DNA of 64,000 nucleotides from Croceibacterium_B sp035470785 (GTDB lineage: Bacteria > Pseudomonadota > Alphaproteobacteria > Sphingomonadales > Sphingomonadaceae): assembly GCA_035470785.1 (NCBI GenBank), contig DATIQN010000064.1:72066-136065 (forward strand), given 5' to 3'. Under the pieces are notes generated by a model. That model did no database searches, was not told the DNA's origin, and was given only the letters and a program-made list of their open reading frames with translations. Position numbers and translations under genes: made by a program. Below, one piece after another: positions 50,943-59,979 of the stretch (the first letter of the stretch is position 1; each line of letters opens with the position of its first letter).

Positions 50943-51920
50943 ATGTCCCAGCTTTACGACGGCGTCTGGCGCGACACGCCGCCCGCGGCCGAGGAAATCG
51001 GCGAAGACGGGCAGTTTCGGCGGATCGACAGCCCGTTGCGCGACTGGATCTCGCCGAATCCCGCTGCCAAGTTCCCGGCCGAGGCAGGGCGCTATCACCT
51101 GTTTATCGCCTGGGTCTGCCCGTGGGCATCGCGAACCACCGCCTATCGCGTGCTCAAGGGGCTGGAGAACGTGATCTCTCTGTCCGCCTCGCACGGAGTA
51201 ATCGGCAACCAGGGGTGGATCTTCCAGGACGACACGATCCCGCCGTTCACCGTCCCGCACCCGCTATACCGGGTCTACCAGGCGCATGACCCGCACTACA
51301 CCGGTAAGGCCACGGTGCCGACGCTGTGGGACAAGAAGACACAGCGCATCGTCAACAATGAGAGCGCCGACATCGTCCGGATGATGAACTCTGCGTTCGA
51401 CCACATCACCGGCAACCGGCTCGACCTCTATCCCGAGGCGCTGAGGCCCGAGATCGACCGCTGGAACGAGCTGATCTATCCGACGCTCAACAACGGGGTT
51501 TACCGCGCGGGCTTCGCCAGCACCCAACGGGCGTACGAAGAAGCCGCCCGCGGCGTGTTCGCCACGCTCGATGCGATGGAGGCGCAGCTCGAGCGTACCC
51601 GCTACCTCACCGGCGAGTACCTCACCGAGGCCGACTGGCGCGCCTTCACCACGCTGGTGCGCTTCGACGTCGGCTATCACGGCGCTTTCAAGTGCAACTT
51701 GCGGCGGATCGAGGACTATCCTGCGCTGCGCGGTTACTTACGCGAGCTCTACCAGTGGCCGGGCATCGCCAAGACGGTGAAGCTCGAGGACATCAAGCGC
51801 AACTACTACGCGCTGACCGACCGACATCACCTCTACCCGATCGGGCCCGAGCTCGACTTGAGCACCCCGCACGCCCGCGAGCGGTTGCCGGGCAAGGGCA
51901 TCTGGGAGCGCCCCGAGTGA
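50943..51920 (+). CDS. Glutathionyl-hydroquinone reductase (xi-class GST)
   Basis: A 325-residue GST of the YqjG/PcpF family. The catalytic Cys is at 59 (IAWVCPWASRT). Family marks are VIGNQGWIFQDD, a YTGKATVPTLWDKKTQRIVN stretch, NNESADIVRMMNSAF and a large helical C-terminal domain. It removes glutathione from glutathionyl-hydroquinones, and some homologues act in chlorophenol or lignin-derived aromatic breakdown. Its TGA overlaps the GTG of the GMC oxidoreductase, so the two proteins are made together. Confidence 0.95.
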   Translation: MSQLYDGVWRDTPPAAEEIGEDGQFRRIDSPLRDWISPNPAAKFPAEAGRYHLFIAWVCPWASRTTAYRVLKGLENVISLSASHGVIGNQGWIFQDDTIPPFTVPHPLYRVYQAHDPHYTGKATVPTLWDKKTQRIVNNESADIVRMMNSAFDHITGNRLDLYPEALRPEIDRWNELIYPTLNNGVYRAGFASTQRAYEEAARGVFATLDAMEAQLERTRYLTGEYLTEADWRAFTTLVRFDVGYHGAFKCNLRRIEDYPALRGYLRELYQWPGIAKTVKLEDIKRNYYALTDRHHLYPIGPELDLSTPHARERLPGKGIWERPE

Positions 51921-53524
51921 CGCCCGACCTGATCGTTATCGGCGGCGGCTCAGCCGGCGCGGCCTGCGCCGCGCGGCTGGCCGAGGGCGGCAAGCGCGTG
52001 CTGCTGGTTGAGGCCGGCAAGTCCGACGCCGACATTCGCAGCAAGGTCCCGGCACTGATGAGCGGGATCGTCCACACGCCCGAATTCGACTGGATGTACA
52101 AGGCCGAGCCGGATGCTTCGGTCGGCGGCCGGCCCGACGTCTGGCCCGCGGCCAAGCGTCTCGGCGGCGGCAGCGCGATCAACGGAATGATGTTCATCCG
52201 CGGCCACAAGTGGGACTACGACCGCTGGGCCGAACTCGGTGCGACCGGCTGGGATTACGCCAGCGTGCTGCCGTACTTCCGCCGGATGGAGGACAACGAG
52301 CGCGGCGCAGACGAATGGCGGGGGCAGGGTGGCCCCATTGCGGTGTCCGAGGTCCGCTCGCGCTATGCAATCACCGACGAGTGGATCGAGGCGGTGCAGC
52401 AGGCCGGCTATCCGCGCTCTCTCGACCTCAACGGAAAAGAGGCGGAGGGCGTCGACCATATTCAGCTTTCGCAGCGCCGCGGGCTAAGGCATTCGACCGC
52501 CGCCGGATATCTGCGAAAGAAGCCGCCCGCGCTCGAGGTCCTGCTCGAGGCGCAAGTGCTCAGGATCGAGACCGCGAACGGCCGCGCGACGGGTGTGACG
52601 ATCCGCCGAGGCGGCGAAGTCTCGACTCTGACGGAGAGCGAAGGCGTGGTGCTATGCGCCGGCGCGCTCAACACGCCGCGGCTTCTGATGTTGTCAGGGA
52701 TCGGCCCGCAAGAGCACCTGCTTGACCTCGGAATCCAGGTCGTGTGCGACCTGCCGGGCGTCGGCGCAAACCTGCAGGAGCACCCTGGCGTGCACCTGGT
52801 CAACAACGTCAGCGCGCATACTCTCAACGACGATTCGCGCGGTCTTGCCGGAGTGAAGCAGGTCCTCGCGCTGGCGATCGCCCGCACCGGCGCGCTGACC
52901 ACCGGCATCGGCCACGCGCAGGCGTTCGTGAAAAGCCGGGAAGGGCTGCCCGCGCCGAACCTGCAACTGGCCTTTTCGGCTTTCGCCTTCGACGTCACCG
53001 ACAAGGGTAACCTCGCGCTGCGCCGCGAAAGCTCGGTTTCGACCTTCGTCGCGCTGATGCGGCCGCTGTCGCGCGGGCGGATTACCCTGCGCTCGGCCGA
53101 TCCCAATGCACCTCCGCGCATCGAGCACCTGCTGCTGGGCGACGAGGACGATGTCGAGCAGTTGATCGACGGGCTCGAGATTGCCCGCAAGATCATGGCC
53201 GAGCCGGCGATCGCCCCGCAGGTGACAAGCGAGGTCCGCCCCGGCGCCGAGCTAGCGACCCGCGAGCAGCTTGGCTCTTACTTGCGCGCCGCGACGACTC
53301 CGATGTTCCACCCGGTCGGCACAGCGAAGATGGGCGCAGCCGATGATCCCTCAGCCGTCGTCGGCCCCGACTGCCGGGTGCGCGGGATCGACGGCCTGTG
53401 GGTCGCCGACGCCTCGATCATGCCGACGATCCCGCAAGGCAACACCAACGCCACCGGGATTATGATCGGCGAGCGCGCGAGCGACCTGATCCTAGGCGTG
53501 CTGCGCGGGAAGCTGGCGGCTTAG
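51917..53524 (+). CDS. GMC-family FAD oxidoreductase (choline dehydrogenase-like)
   Basis: A 535-residue flavoenzyme. The dinucleotide fold is at the very start (IGGGSAGAACAARLAEGGKR). The GMC signature 1 region reads RLGGGSAINGMMFIRG, and the C-terminal active site has MFHPVGTAKMG with catalytic His and a final GNTNATGIMIGERASDLIL. It oxidises an alcohol or aldehyde. It is too short for a signal peptide and is cytoplasmic. GTG 51917 is fixed by the overlap with the upstream stop. The true substrate is unknown; pairing with a glutathionyl-hydroquinone reductase suggests an aromatic compound. Confidence 0.93.
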   Translation: MTPDLIVIGGGSAGAACAARLAEGGKRVLLVEAGKSDADIRSKVPALMSGIVHTPEFDWMYKAEPDASVGGRPDVWPAAKRLGGGSAINGMMFIRGHKWDYDRWAELGATGWDYASVLPYFRRMEDNERGADEWRGQGGPIAVSEVRSRYAITDEWIEAVQQAGYPRSLDLNGKEAEGVDHIQLSQRRGLRHSTAAGYLRKKPPALEVLLEAQVLRIETANGRATGVTIRRGGEVSTLTESEGVVLCAGALNTPRLLMLSGIGPQEHLLDLGIQVVCDLPGVGANLQEHPGVHLVNNVSAHTLNDDSRGLAGVKQVLALAIARTGALTTGIGHAQAFVKSREGLPAPNLQLAFSAFAFDVTDKGNLALRRESSVSTFVALMRPLSRGRITLRSADPNAPPRIEHLLLGDEDDVEQLIDGLEIARKIMAEPAIAPQVTSEVRPGAELATREQLGSYLRAATTPMFHPVGTAKMGAADDPSAVVGPDCRVRGIDGLWVADASIMPTIPQGNTNATGIMIGERASDLILGVLRGKLAA

Positions 53525-53530
53525 GAGGGC

Positions 53531-54604
53531 CTACTTCGTCACTTCGGCCGCCAGCATCTCCGGCGTCGGCGGAGCGGTATCCTTGCGGTCGGAGCCCTTG
53601 TGCTTGGAGTTGGCCGGCAGCGGCCCGCCGTTGGCGACGCCGAAACCGACCGGCTCCCCGGCGAACTCCTCGTAGGCGACGTTCACATTCATGTTAGCGC
53701 GCGCAAGCGGGGTGTTGCCGTACTCGAGGCCTTTCTTGATGTGCGTGTCGAGCAGCGGCGAGAAGTCCGGGTTCTTCTTGAGGTCGGCGACGGCCATGCC
53801 GGGCGGGTCACCCGCGTCGTAGTGGCGCTTGGCGGCATCGACCAGCGCGCGGTCGAATTTGGCGAGGCGTACCAATCCGGCCCAGGTGTTCATGTGGCCG
53901 TGACCTTCCTCGACCAGGTCGACCTTGCCGCTCACGGCCTTGACCAGTGCGCCGGTCTCTTCGGCGATTGCCTCGGCACCGCCGGCGGGGAGGAACGGCG
54001 CCATGTTCCACGCCATTACGTCGCCCATGCACAGCAAGCGGGCGGCGGGAAACAGCACGAAAGTGTCGCCGTTCGTGTGGCCGCGACCGAAGTGATAGAG
54101 CTCGATCCGGTCGGCGCCCGAGCCGATCGTCATGCGGTCCTCGTAGGTTTCGGTCGGCAGCAGCTTGGGATTGCCGCGCGGACCGCTCAGTTCCTCCTTG
54201 GCGCCTTCATTCATCACGATGCGCACGTTGGGGTACTGCTCACGCAGGTAGTCGTTGCTGCCGACATGATCGGGATGGCTGTGCGTGTTGATGATCAGCT
54301 TGATCGGCTTGTCGGTGACCTTCTTCACTTGCTCGACGATGTAAGGCCCGTTGCCGGGCATCTTCGTGTCAACGAGGACAACGCCATCCTTCTGCACAAC
54401 CACCAGCGTGTTCCCGCCGCCGCCGAAGATCTTGTAGATGTTGCCCTTGATGTGCTCGATCGGCTCGGGCGGCGGCAGCGGCGAACGCGGTGGCCCGGCG
54501 GGACGGGGCGGCGTTGCGCCGGGAGCGGGCGGGGATTGCTGCGCAGCGGCTGCCGCGGCCAGGCTGCCGGCAGCCAGAATTGCTAGAACCACCTTGGTTT
54601 TCAT
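53531..54604 (-). CDS. Exported metallo-beta-lactamase-fold hydrolase
   Basis: A 357-residue protein with signal peptide (VVLAILAAGSLAAAAAAQ). A Pro-rich linker leads to an MBL fold with NTHSHPDHVGS (zinc motif HxHxDH) at about 106-116, a later His in HFGRGHTNGD, and CMGDVMAW. The motif HSHPDH with G-x-T-x-G-D spacing resembles periplasmic MBL-fold hydrolases rather than validated carbapenemases, so no resistance is claimed. It ends 6 nt from the convergent GMC gene. The C-terminal extension is polar (KHKGSDRKDTAPPTPEM). Confidence 0.88.
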   Translation of the reverse strand: MKTKVVLAILAAGSLAAAAAAQQSPPAPGATPPRPAGPPRSPLPPPEPIEHIKGNIYKIFGGGGNTLVVVQKDGVVLVDTKMPGNGPYIVEQVKKVTDKPIKLIINTHSHPDHVGSNDYLREQYPNVRIVMNEGAKEELSGPRGNPKLLPTETYEDRMTIGSGADRIELYHFGRGHTNGDTFVLFPAARLLCMGDVMAWNMAPFLPAGGAEAIAEETGALVKAVSGKVDLVEEGHGHMNTWAGLVRLAKFDRALVDAAKRHYDAGDPPGMAVADLKKNPDFSPLLDTHIKKGLEYGNTPLARANMNVNVAYEEFAGEPVGFGVANGGPLPANSKHKGSDRKDTAPPTPEMLAAEVTK

Positions 54605-54886
54605 CCCGTCTCTCCCTCAACGGGTTACGATTCGCCCCCGTCGTTGACTCTGTCTAATCCGGCGGGTGGGATTGGCAAAGCGTCCATGTGTAGCGAATGT
54701 TCACAGAGACATGTCCTCCCGCTCGGCGCCAAGTCCCGTGCGAAGGCGATTTTTGGGAGATCGGGCGCACAAATCGCTTTCCTACAGCACCTCAGCTGAG
54801 CGATGTTCATGCTATGTTCTCGATAACCTGCGTTCCTGACCCGTTCCCGTTGCCATCGCCGCCCGCGGCCCGTAACTCGCCCCTCC

Positions 54887-56047
54887 ATGGAGAGAGCCCC
54901 CTACGCTTCCGATCCCGCGCGATCGCGCGGCCGCGAGTTCGTCGAGGACCGGCTCGGTCCGCGCGGGCCGCGCAGCGAATTCCAGCGCGACCGCGACCGG
55001 GTGCTCCATTCGATCGCCTTCCGCCGCCTCGCCGGCAAGACACAGGTGTTTATCGCGCCCGACGGCGATCATTATCGCGTCCGTCTCACCCACAGTCTCG
55101 AAGTTGCCCAGATCGGCCGCGTCATCGCCCGCGCGCTGGGGCTCGACGAGGACCTGACCGAGGCGCTGTGCCTCGCCCACGACATCGGCCATCCGCCGTT
55201 CGGCCATCCGGGCGAAGACGCGCTCGCCGCGGCGATGGAGGCACGCGGCGGGTTCGATCACAACGACCATTGCCTGCGCACGCTGATGCGGCTCGACAGC
55301 CCCTATTGCGGCCATCCTGGGCTCAACCTCAGCTGGGAGACGCTCGAGGGGCTGGCTAAGCACAACGGCCCGGTCGCGCAGCCTGGTTGGGCGCTCGAGG
55401 AGCTGGATGCCACTTTCCCGCTCGATCTGGCGCATCAGCCGTCGCTCGAAGCCCAGGTCGCCGCGCTGGCCGACGACATCGCCTACGACAACCACGACAT
55501 CGACGACGGCCTGCGCGCGAGTTATCTCGACCTCGACCAGCTGCTCGAGCTCGACTTCCTCGCCGAGCAGTGGCGCGCTGTCGAGGCGCGCTTTCATGGA
55601 GCGCCGCAGCAAGGCTTGCTGCGCGAGCTGGTGCGCGGGCAGATCGGCCTGATGGTCAACGACGCGATCGAGGCCACGCGGGCCAACCTGGCCGGCATCG
55701 GTTCGATCGAGGACATTCGCGCGGCCCCGAAGACACTGGCCGCCTTTTCCCCGGCGATGGCCGAGCAGGAGCGTGCCCTGAAGCGCTTCATGTACGCCAA
55801 CCTCTATCACCATGACCGGCAGGCGCAGACCGCCGAGCGCGCCCGCAGCGTGATCGCCAAGCTCTACGTCGCGTATCACCAGGACCCGAAGCTAATGCCG
55901 GAAAGCTGGCGCGCGGCGCTCCCTCCCGCCGAGCCCGGGCGCAGCCGGCATATCGCTGATTTCATCGCCGGAATGACCGATCACTACGCGATCGAACGCT
56001 ATCGCGAGATTTTCGGTCGCGTGCCCAAGGGCTTGTCCAATGTCTGA
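54887..56047 (+). CDS. dgt: Deoxyguanosinetriphosphate triphosphohydrolase-like protein
   Basis: A 386-residue HD-domain dNTPase (dGTPase type 2). The opening RGREFVEDRLGPRGPRSEFQ is family-like. RDRDRVLHSIAFRRLAGKTQ and RLTHSLEVAQIGRVIAR precede the metal-binding LAHDIGHPPFGHPGED around 97-112. Conserved H-x-D pairs are intact. It degrades dNTPs to nucleosides and triphosphate and helps control dNTP pools. It overlaps the following NAD(P)-binding gene by 8 nt. Confidence 0.95.
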   Translation: MERAPYASDPARSRGREFVEDRLGPRGPRSEFQRDRDRVLHSIAFRRLAGKTQVFIAPDGDHYRVRLTHSLEVAQIGRVIARALGLDEDLTEALCLAHDIGHPPFGHPGEDALAAAMEARGGFDHNDHCLRTLMRLDSPYCGHPGLNLSWETLEGLAKHNGPVAQPGWALEELDATFPLDLAHQPSLEAQVAALADDIAYDNHDIDDGLRASYLDLDQLLELDFLAEQWRAVEARFHGAPQQGLLRELVRGQIGLMVNDAIEATRANLAGIGSIEDIRAAPKTLAAFSPAMAEQERALKRFMYANLYHHDRQAQTAERARSVIAKLYVAYHQDPKLMPESWRAALPPAEPGRSRHIADFIAGMTDHYAIERYREIFGRVPKGLSNV

Positions 56048-56729
56048 CGCGCGCCGGGTGCTGTTGGTCGGGGCGACCGGCCTCGTCGGCTCGCGGGTGA
56101 TGGAGCAATGCGTCGGTCGCAGCGACGTTTGCCTGATCGCCTTGACCCGACGCGAGGCGCCGATGCCGAGGGGCGCGCGCATGGAAATGCTTGTCGCCGA
56201 TCCTGCCGAGTGGGCCAAGTCGGTCGCGGCGGTCGCGCCGGACGCCGTGATCTGCGCGCTGGGTACGACCTGGCGCAAGGCGGGGGAGGACGAAGAGGCC
56301 TTCCGCGTGGTTGACGAGGAATTGGTGCTGCGGGTGGCGCGCGCGGCCAAGGCGGCGGAGGTGAGCAATTTCGTGTTCGTCTCGTCGGTCGGCGCCGATA
56401 CGGCGAGCCGAGCCTTCTATTTGCGAGTAAAGGGGGAGGTCGAAGGGGCCCTGCGCAAGCTCAGGTTCCATAGGCTCGACATCCTGCGTCCGGGACTGCT
56501 GCGCGGGCCGCGTGCCGGCGACCGGCGACCCGCAGAGCGGCTGGCGATCGTCTTCAGTCCCCTGATGAACCTGTTCCTACACGGTGCGCATCAGCGCCTG
56601 CGGGCGATCGACGCGAGGCTGGTCGCCCGCGCGGCGCTCGAAGGGGCCAAGGAGAAGGCCCGCGGCATCTTCGTTCACGACAACGACGGGATTAGGCGGC
56701 TGGAGCGCAGGCTCGACGGATTCGGTTGA
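56040..56729 (+). CDS. NAD(P)-binding short-chain protein (atypical SDR, HTATIP2-like)
   Basis: A 229-residue Rossmann protein with the dinucleotide loop VGATGLVGSRV at about 10-20. The helper strand VAPDAVICALGTTWRKAGED and the FVFVSSVGADTASRAFYLRVKGEVE segment hold the Tyr/Lys-like pair, as in NAD(P)H-binding nucleoside-diphosphate-sugar-type or HTATIP2-like proteins. It overlaps dgt by 8 nt and is co-translated with it. The reaction is unknown. Confidence 0.88.
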   Translation: MSDARRVLLVGATGLVGSRVMEQCVGRSDVCLIALTRREAPMPRGARMEMLVADPAEWAKSVAAVAPDAVICALGTTWRKAGEDEEAFRVVDEELVLRVARAAKAAEVSNFVFVSSVGADTASRAFYLRVKGEVEGALRKLRFHRLDILRPGLLRGPRAGDRRPAERLAIVFSPLMNLFLHGAHQRLRAIDARLVARAALEGAKEKARGIFVHDNDGIRRLERRLDGFG

Positions 56730-56741
56730 GCCAACGCAAAA

Positions 56742-56767
56742 CGCCCGCCGGATCGCTCCTGCGGGCG
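56742..56767 (-). terminator. Intrinsic terminator of the entericidin-like gene
   Basis: CGCCCGC (56742-56748) pairs with GCGGGCG (56761-56767). On the minus strand the stem is followed by TTTT, just after the entericidin-like stop. It may also stop transcription from the other side. Confidence 0.7.
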
Positions 56768-56787
56768 CTTGCGAAGATGTCGGCGGT

Positions 56788-56919
56788 TTAGTGAATCGCG
56801 TCGGAGCCGGCGTTGGCGGCCGATTCGACGTCCTTTCCGGCGCCACGGACCGTGTTGCACGCGGTAGCGGTGAGCACGATCGTGCCCACGGCCAGCGCCA
56901 GGATTGTCTTGCGAAGCAT
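56788..56919 (-). CDS. Entericidin A/B family lipoprotein
   Basis: A 43-residue lipoprotein: MLRKTILALAVGTIVLTA, then TACNTV with the lipidated Cys at 21 (lipobox TATAC). The mature peptide is about 23 residues and ends SDAIH. Ecn family features are the short helix with VRGAGKDVESAANA. ATG 56919 is preceded by GGAAAGGA. Entericidin pairs act as toxin/antidote in enterobacteria; in alphaproteobacteria solo Ecn lipoproteins are common and often stress-induced. No second ecn gene was found beside it. Confidence 0.88.
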   Translation of the reverse strand: MLRKTILALAVGTIVLTATACNTVRGAGKDVESAANAGSDAIH

Positions 56920-56979
56920 TTCGGTGTCCTTTCCTTCGTTCACGGACGAACGGGTGAACGGACAATCCTCGCCGCGGCG

Positions 56980-57948
56980 CTAAGTTCCTTCGGCGCGCGC
57001 CACGTCGCGCAAGGTAGGACGCGACAAGCGGTGCTCGCGCCAGGCTATGACGAGGCCGGCGGCGATGATCAGCGGTGCGCCGAGCCAGGTGCTCGGCGGC
57101 GGCAGGCTATCGAACAGCAGCCAGCCGTACAGCGTCGCCCAGAACAGCGACGAATAATCCATCACAATCACGCTGGCGACCGCCCCGAAGCGAAGCGCGG
57201 CGGTCAACAGCAATTGCCCGATCACGCCGGCGATGCCGATGGCGAGCAGCAGCAGCCAGCCGGCGCTGTCGTGAGCGGTCATGACGAACGGCAGCGCCAG
57301 AGCCGTCATCGGCACGCTGAACAGCGCGAAATAGAACACGATCGTCACTGGCTTGTCGGTGCGGTTGAGGTCGGCGATCTGGATCGAAATCAGCGCCACC
57401 ATGAACGCGCCGGCCAAGGCCACCGCGGCGCCGTGGAGCGGAATGTCGCCGCTGCCCGGCTGCGCGATCAGCAGCACGCCGGCAAAGCCCAGCAGCACCG
57501 CTGACCAGCGCCACGGACCGACACGTTCCTTCAGCAGCAACACCGCCAGGATCAAGGCCCAGATCGGTACCGTGAAGGCCATCGTCGTCGCCTCGGCGAG
57601 CGGCAGCAGGATCACCGCGCCGAAATTGAACAGCATGCCGACCGTGCCGTAAAACGCGCGCAGAAAGTGCGTTCGCGGCCGCTGGGTCCGCAGCGTGCCG
57701 AGGCTGCCCCTGGCCGCGAGCCAGCCGAGGATAAGCGGTACGCTGATCAACTGCCTCCAGAACATGATCTCGAGCAGGTGGATCCCGCGCTGCGAGGCGA
57801 GCTTGATGAGCGCGGACATCGTCGCCAGCGCGGCGATCGCTCCCAGGCGGATCAGCAGCGCCAGCAGCGGCCTGGGCGAGGGAAGTGTACTCTCCACCTG
57901 TCGCGGCATAAGCGGTCGCGATGCGCGATCAAGCGCCTGCCCTTCCAA
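56980..57948 (-). CDS. EamA/DMT-family transporter
   Basis: A 322-residue membrane protein with about ten helices in two EamA repeats (LLALLIRLGAIAALATMSAL, LPLAEATTMAFTVPIWALIL, AVALAGAFMVALISIQIAD, YSSLFWATLYGWLLFDSLPP). Members export amino acids, metabolites or drugs; the substrate cannot be inferred. It resembles the EamA gene at 60414 in order of elements but is not a close copy. It starts 61 nt before the entericidin-like gene on the same strand. Confidence 0.9.
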   Translation of the reverse strand: MEGQALDRASRPLMPRQVESTLPSPRPLLALLIRLGAIAALATMSALIKLASQRGIHLLEIMFWRQLISVPLILGWLAARGSLGTLRTQRPRTHFLRAFYGTVGMLFNFGAVILLPLAEATTMAFTVPIWALILAVLLLKERVGPWRWSAVLLGFAGVLLIAQPGSGDIPLHGAAVALAGAFMVALISIQIADLNRTDKPVTIVFYFALFSVPMTALALPFVMTAHDSAGWLLLLAIGIAGVIGQLLLTAALRFGAVASVIVMDYSSLFWATLYGWLLFDSLPPPSTWLGAPLIIAAGLVIAWREHRLSRPTLRDVARAEGT

Positions 57949-57993
57949 AGCCGAGGATTGCCGCCGCGCCGGCTCCGCCCCATATCGCCGTCC

Positions 57994-58227
57994 ATGGCCT
58001 GGCCGCCCGATTTCATCCGCTTTGCTAGCGAGGCGACCATTGCCGGCCTGTGGGGCGGCGGTTTGCTGCTGCTTTCGTTTCTGGCGATGCTCGGCGACCG
58101 CCGCCGGCGCAAGCGCATCGATATCAACGCAGTCGGCTGGGTCCCATGGCGCGACCTATCGGCGCTGACCGCGTTTGCCGGACTGGTGATAATGGCAATG
58201 GCCGCAAGCGGCTGGGTCAAAGGCTAG
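57994..58227 (+). CDS. Small two-helix membrane protein, function unknown
   Basis: A 77-residue protein starting MAWPPDFIRFASEATIAG. Helix 1 covers about 18-35 (GLWGGGLLLLSFLAML). A basic cluster RRRRKRIDINAVGWVPWRDL is followed by helix 2 (LTAFAGLVIMAMAASGW). The basic loop suggests it faces the cytoplasm. Similar short proteins appear next to unrelated genes in sphingomonads, annotated hypothetical. The frame ends at a clear stop. It is a separate unit between a transporter and the convergent cpaF gene. Confidence 0.65.
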   Translation: MAWPPDFIRFASEATIAGLWGGGLLLLSFLAMLGDRRRRKRIDINAVGWVPWRDLSALTAFAGLVIMAMAASGWVKG

Positions 58228-58326
58228 AGGCAGGTTTCAATATCGGTCGCGCAGCGCTGCAAGGCCGACCGGCCGCGCGAGCCTTTGCGAGGAAGCTGCG
58301 CGCCCGGATGGGCGTGCAACGGCGTG

Positions 58327-59850
58327 TCAGAGACATGCCTCCAAATAGGCCTGGTCGAAGCCGTATTGGCGCGCCTTTTCCAGCGTGTAGGGGCGCAATC
58401 CCGAGGCGCGGAACTCGCCGAGGATCTTGCCGTCCTCGCTTTCGTCGAGATATTCGAAAGCGAACAACTCCTGGGTGACGATGACGTCGCCTTCCATGCC
58501 AATGACTTCGGTGATGTTGGTAGTGCGGCGCGACCCATCGCGCAGGCGCTTCACCTGGACGATCAGGTCGACCGATTCGGCGATCTGACGGCTGATCGCT
58601 TCCTTCGGGATCTTGATGTCACCCATCATGATCATGTTTTCCATACGGCCGAGGCATTCGCGCGGGCTGTTGGCGTGCAGCGTGCACATTGAGCCGTCGT
58701 GGCCGGTGTTCATCGCGGCGAGGAGGTCGAAGCACTCCGCGCCGCGAATTTCGCCCAGGATGATCCGGTCAGGACGCATACGCAGGGCATTCTTGACCAG
58801 ATCGCCGATGGTGATGGCGCCCTGGCCTTCGAGGTTCGGTGGACGGGTTTCGATCGGCAGCCAGTGCGGCTGCTGCAGCCGAAGTTCGGCCGCGTCCTCG
58901 ATCGTCAGTACGCGCTCGCCCGGGTCGATCATCTTCGACAACGCGTTGAGCATCGTCGTCTTACCCGAACCCGTACCGCCGGAGATGATGATGTTCATCC
59001 GGCAGGCACCGGCGATCTTAAGCGCGGTGCACATCTTGTCCGACATCGAGTCGAACTCGCGCAGCATGTCGAGCGTGATTGGTTTCTCGGAAAACTTACG
59101 AATCGAGATCGCCGTGCCGCGCAAGCTGAGCGGCGGTACGATGACGTTGACGCGGCTGCCGTCCTTGAGGCGAGCGTCGGCCAGCGGCGTGGTCTGGTCG
59201 ACGCGGCGGCCGACCTGGTTTACGATGCGCTGGGCGATCTGGAACAGATGCTGCTCGTCGCGGAAGCGGATCGAGGCGATCTGCAGCTTGCCCTTCTTTT
59301 CGACGTAGGTCTGGTCGGGGCCGTTGACCATGATGTCGGAGATATCCGGGTCGTTAAGCAGCTCTTCGAGGGGCCCGAAGCCGAGCAGCTCGTCGATGAG
59401 CACCTTCTCGAGCGCGAATTGTTCGCGACGGTTGAGTGTGACCTTGAGCTCGGCCAGCACTTCCATGATAATCGGGCGGAACTCTTCGGACAGCTCTTCC
59501 TTGGTCAGCGTGGAGGCCGCCTCGGGATCGACGCGTTCGAGCAGGCGCGGGAGCACCTGTTCCTTGATCTTGTGGACGCTGGCCTCGAACCCGCCGACTT
59601 CGACTTGCTCGTGAACGTTGTTCGCGCGGTCGGCGAGGCGAGTCATCGCGTCCGCCTTGGTCGGCGCGACGTTCGATTCCTGCGGCATCGAGCCGTTGCC
59701 GTTACCGGGCAGGGGCGGGAACTGGTCGCCGCCGGGCGTGAACGCCTCAGGCCTGGCCGAGCCACCCTTCATCGGACGGGCAACGCCGAAGCTCGGGCGA
59801 GCGCCCGCGGCCATGCCGCCAACCCCATTCTTGCGTCCGAATGCGCTCAT
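58327..59850 (-). CDS. cpaF: CpaF/TadA-family secretion ATPase
   Basis: A 507-residue hexameric ATPase of type IVc (Tad) pili or related secretion. A disordered N-terminus rich in Gly/Pro/Ala (about 1-60) precedes the N-terminal domain. The core has Walker A GGTGSGKTTM near 290, the Asp box, Walker B-type ILGEIRGAECFD, and a His box in MNTGHDGSMCTLHANSP. ATG 59850 is preferred over a GTG at 59880. No other cpa or tad gene (cpaB, cpaC, cpaE, tadB, tadC, pilin) lies in this window, so it is isolated here. Confidence 0.93.
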   Translation of the reverse strand: MSAFGRKNGVGGMAAGARPSFGVARPMKGGSARPEAFTPGGDQFPPLPGNGNGSMPQESNVAPTKADAMTRLADRANNVHEQVEVGGFEASVHKIKEQVLPRLLERVDPEAASTLTKEELSEEFRPIIMEVLAELKVTLNRREQFALEKVLIDELLGFGPLEELLNDPDISDIMVNGPDQTYVEKKGKLQIASIRFRDEQHLFQIAQRIVNQVGRRVDQTTPLADARLKDGSRVNVIVPPLSLRGTAISIRKFSEKPITLDMLREFDSMSDKMCTALKIAGACRMNIIISGGTGSGKTTMLNALSKMIDPGERVLTIEDAAELRLQQPHWLPIETRPPNLEGQGAITIGDLVKNALRMRPDRIILGEIRGAECFDLLAAMNTGHDGSMCTLHANSPRECLGRMENMIMMGDIKIPKEAISRQIAESVDLIVQVKRLRDGSRRTTNITEVIGMEGDVIVTQELFAFEYLDESEDGKILGEFRASGLRPYTLEKARQYGFDQAYLEACL

Positions 59851-59962
59851 TCTTGTCAATCCAAACCCTGTTGCGGACACAGCCGTGGATAGCCCCTGGC
59901 TGATACGGTCTGACGGAATTTGGTGAATAGCTTGCGAACCTTGATTTTCTCTAAACCCCGGG

Positions 59963-59979
59963 CACGCCTAATTGGCGTG
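59963..59979. promoter_or_regulatory. Perfect 6-bp inverted repeat upstream of cpaF
   Basis: CACGCC (59963-59968), loop TAATT, GGCGTG (59974-59979). It stands 113 nt upstream of the cpaF start and may be an operator. No regulator is identified. Confidence 0.35.

Noticed and set aside
53531..54604. Possible metallo-beta-lactamase antibiotic resistance gene
   Set aside because: The fold matches, but the motif set and Pro-rich linker fit general MBL hydrolases; nothing shows beta-lactam hydrolysis.
58699..59892. Open frame of about 400 codons antisense to cpaF
   Set aside because: Composition artefact of the GC-rich opposite strand; no recognisable domain, and CpaF motifs are intact on the minus strand.
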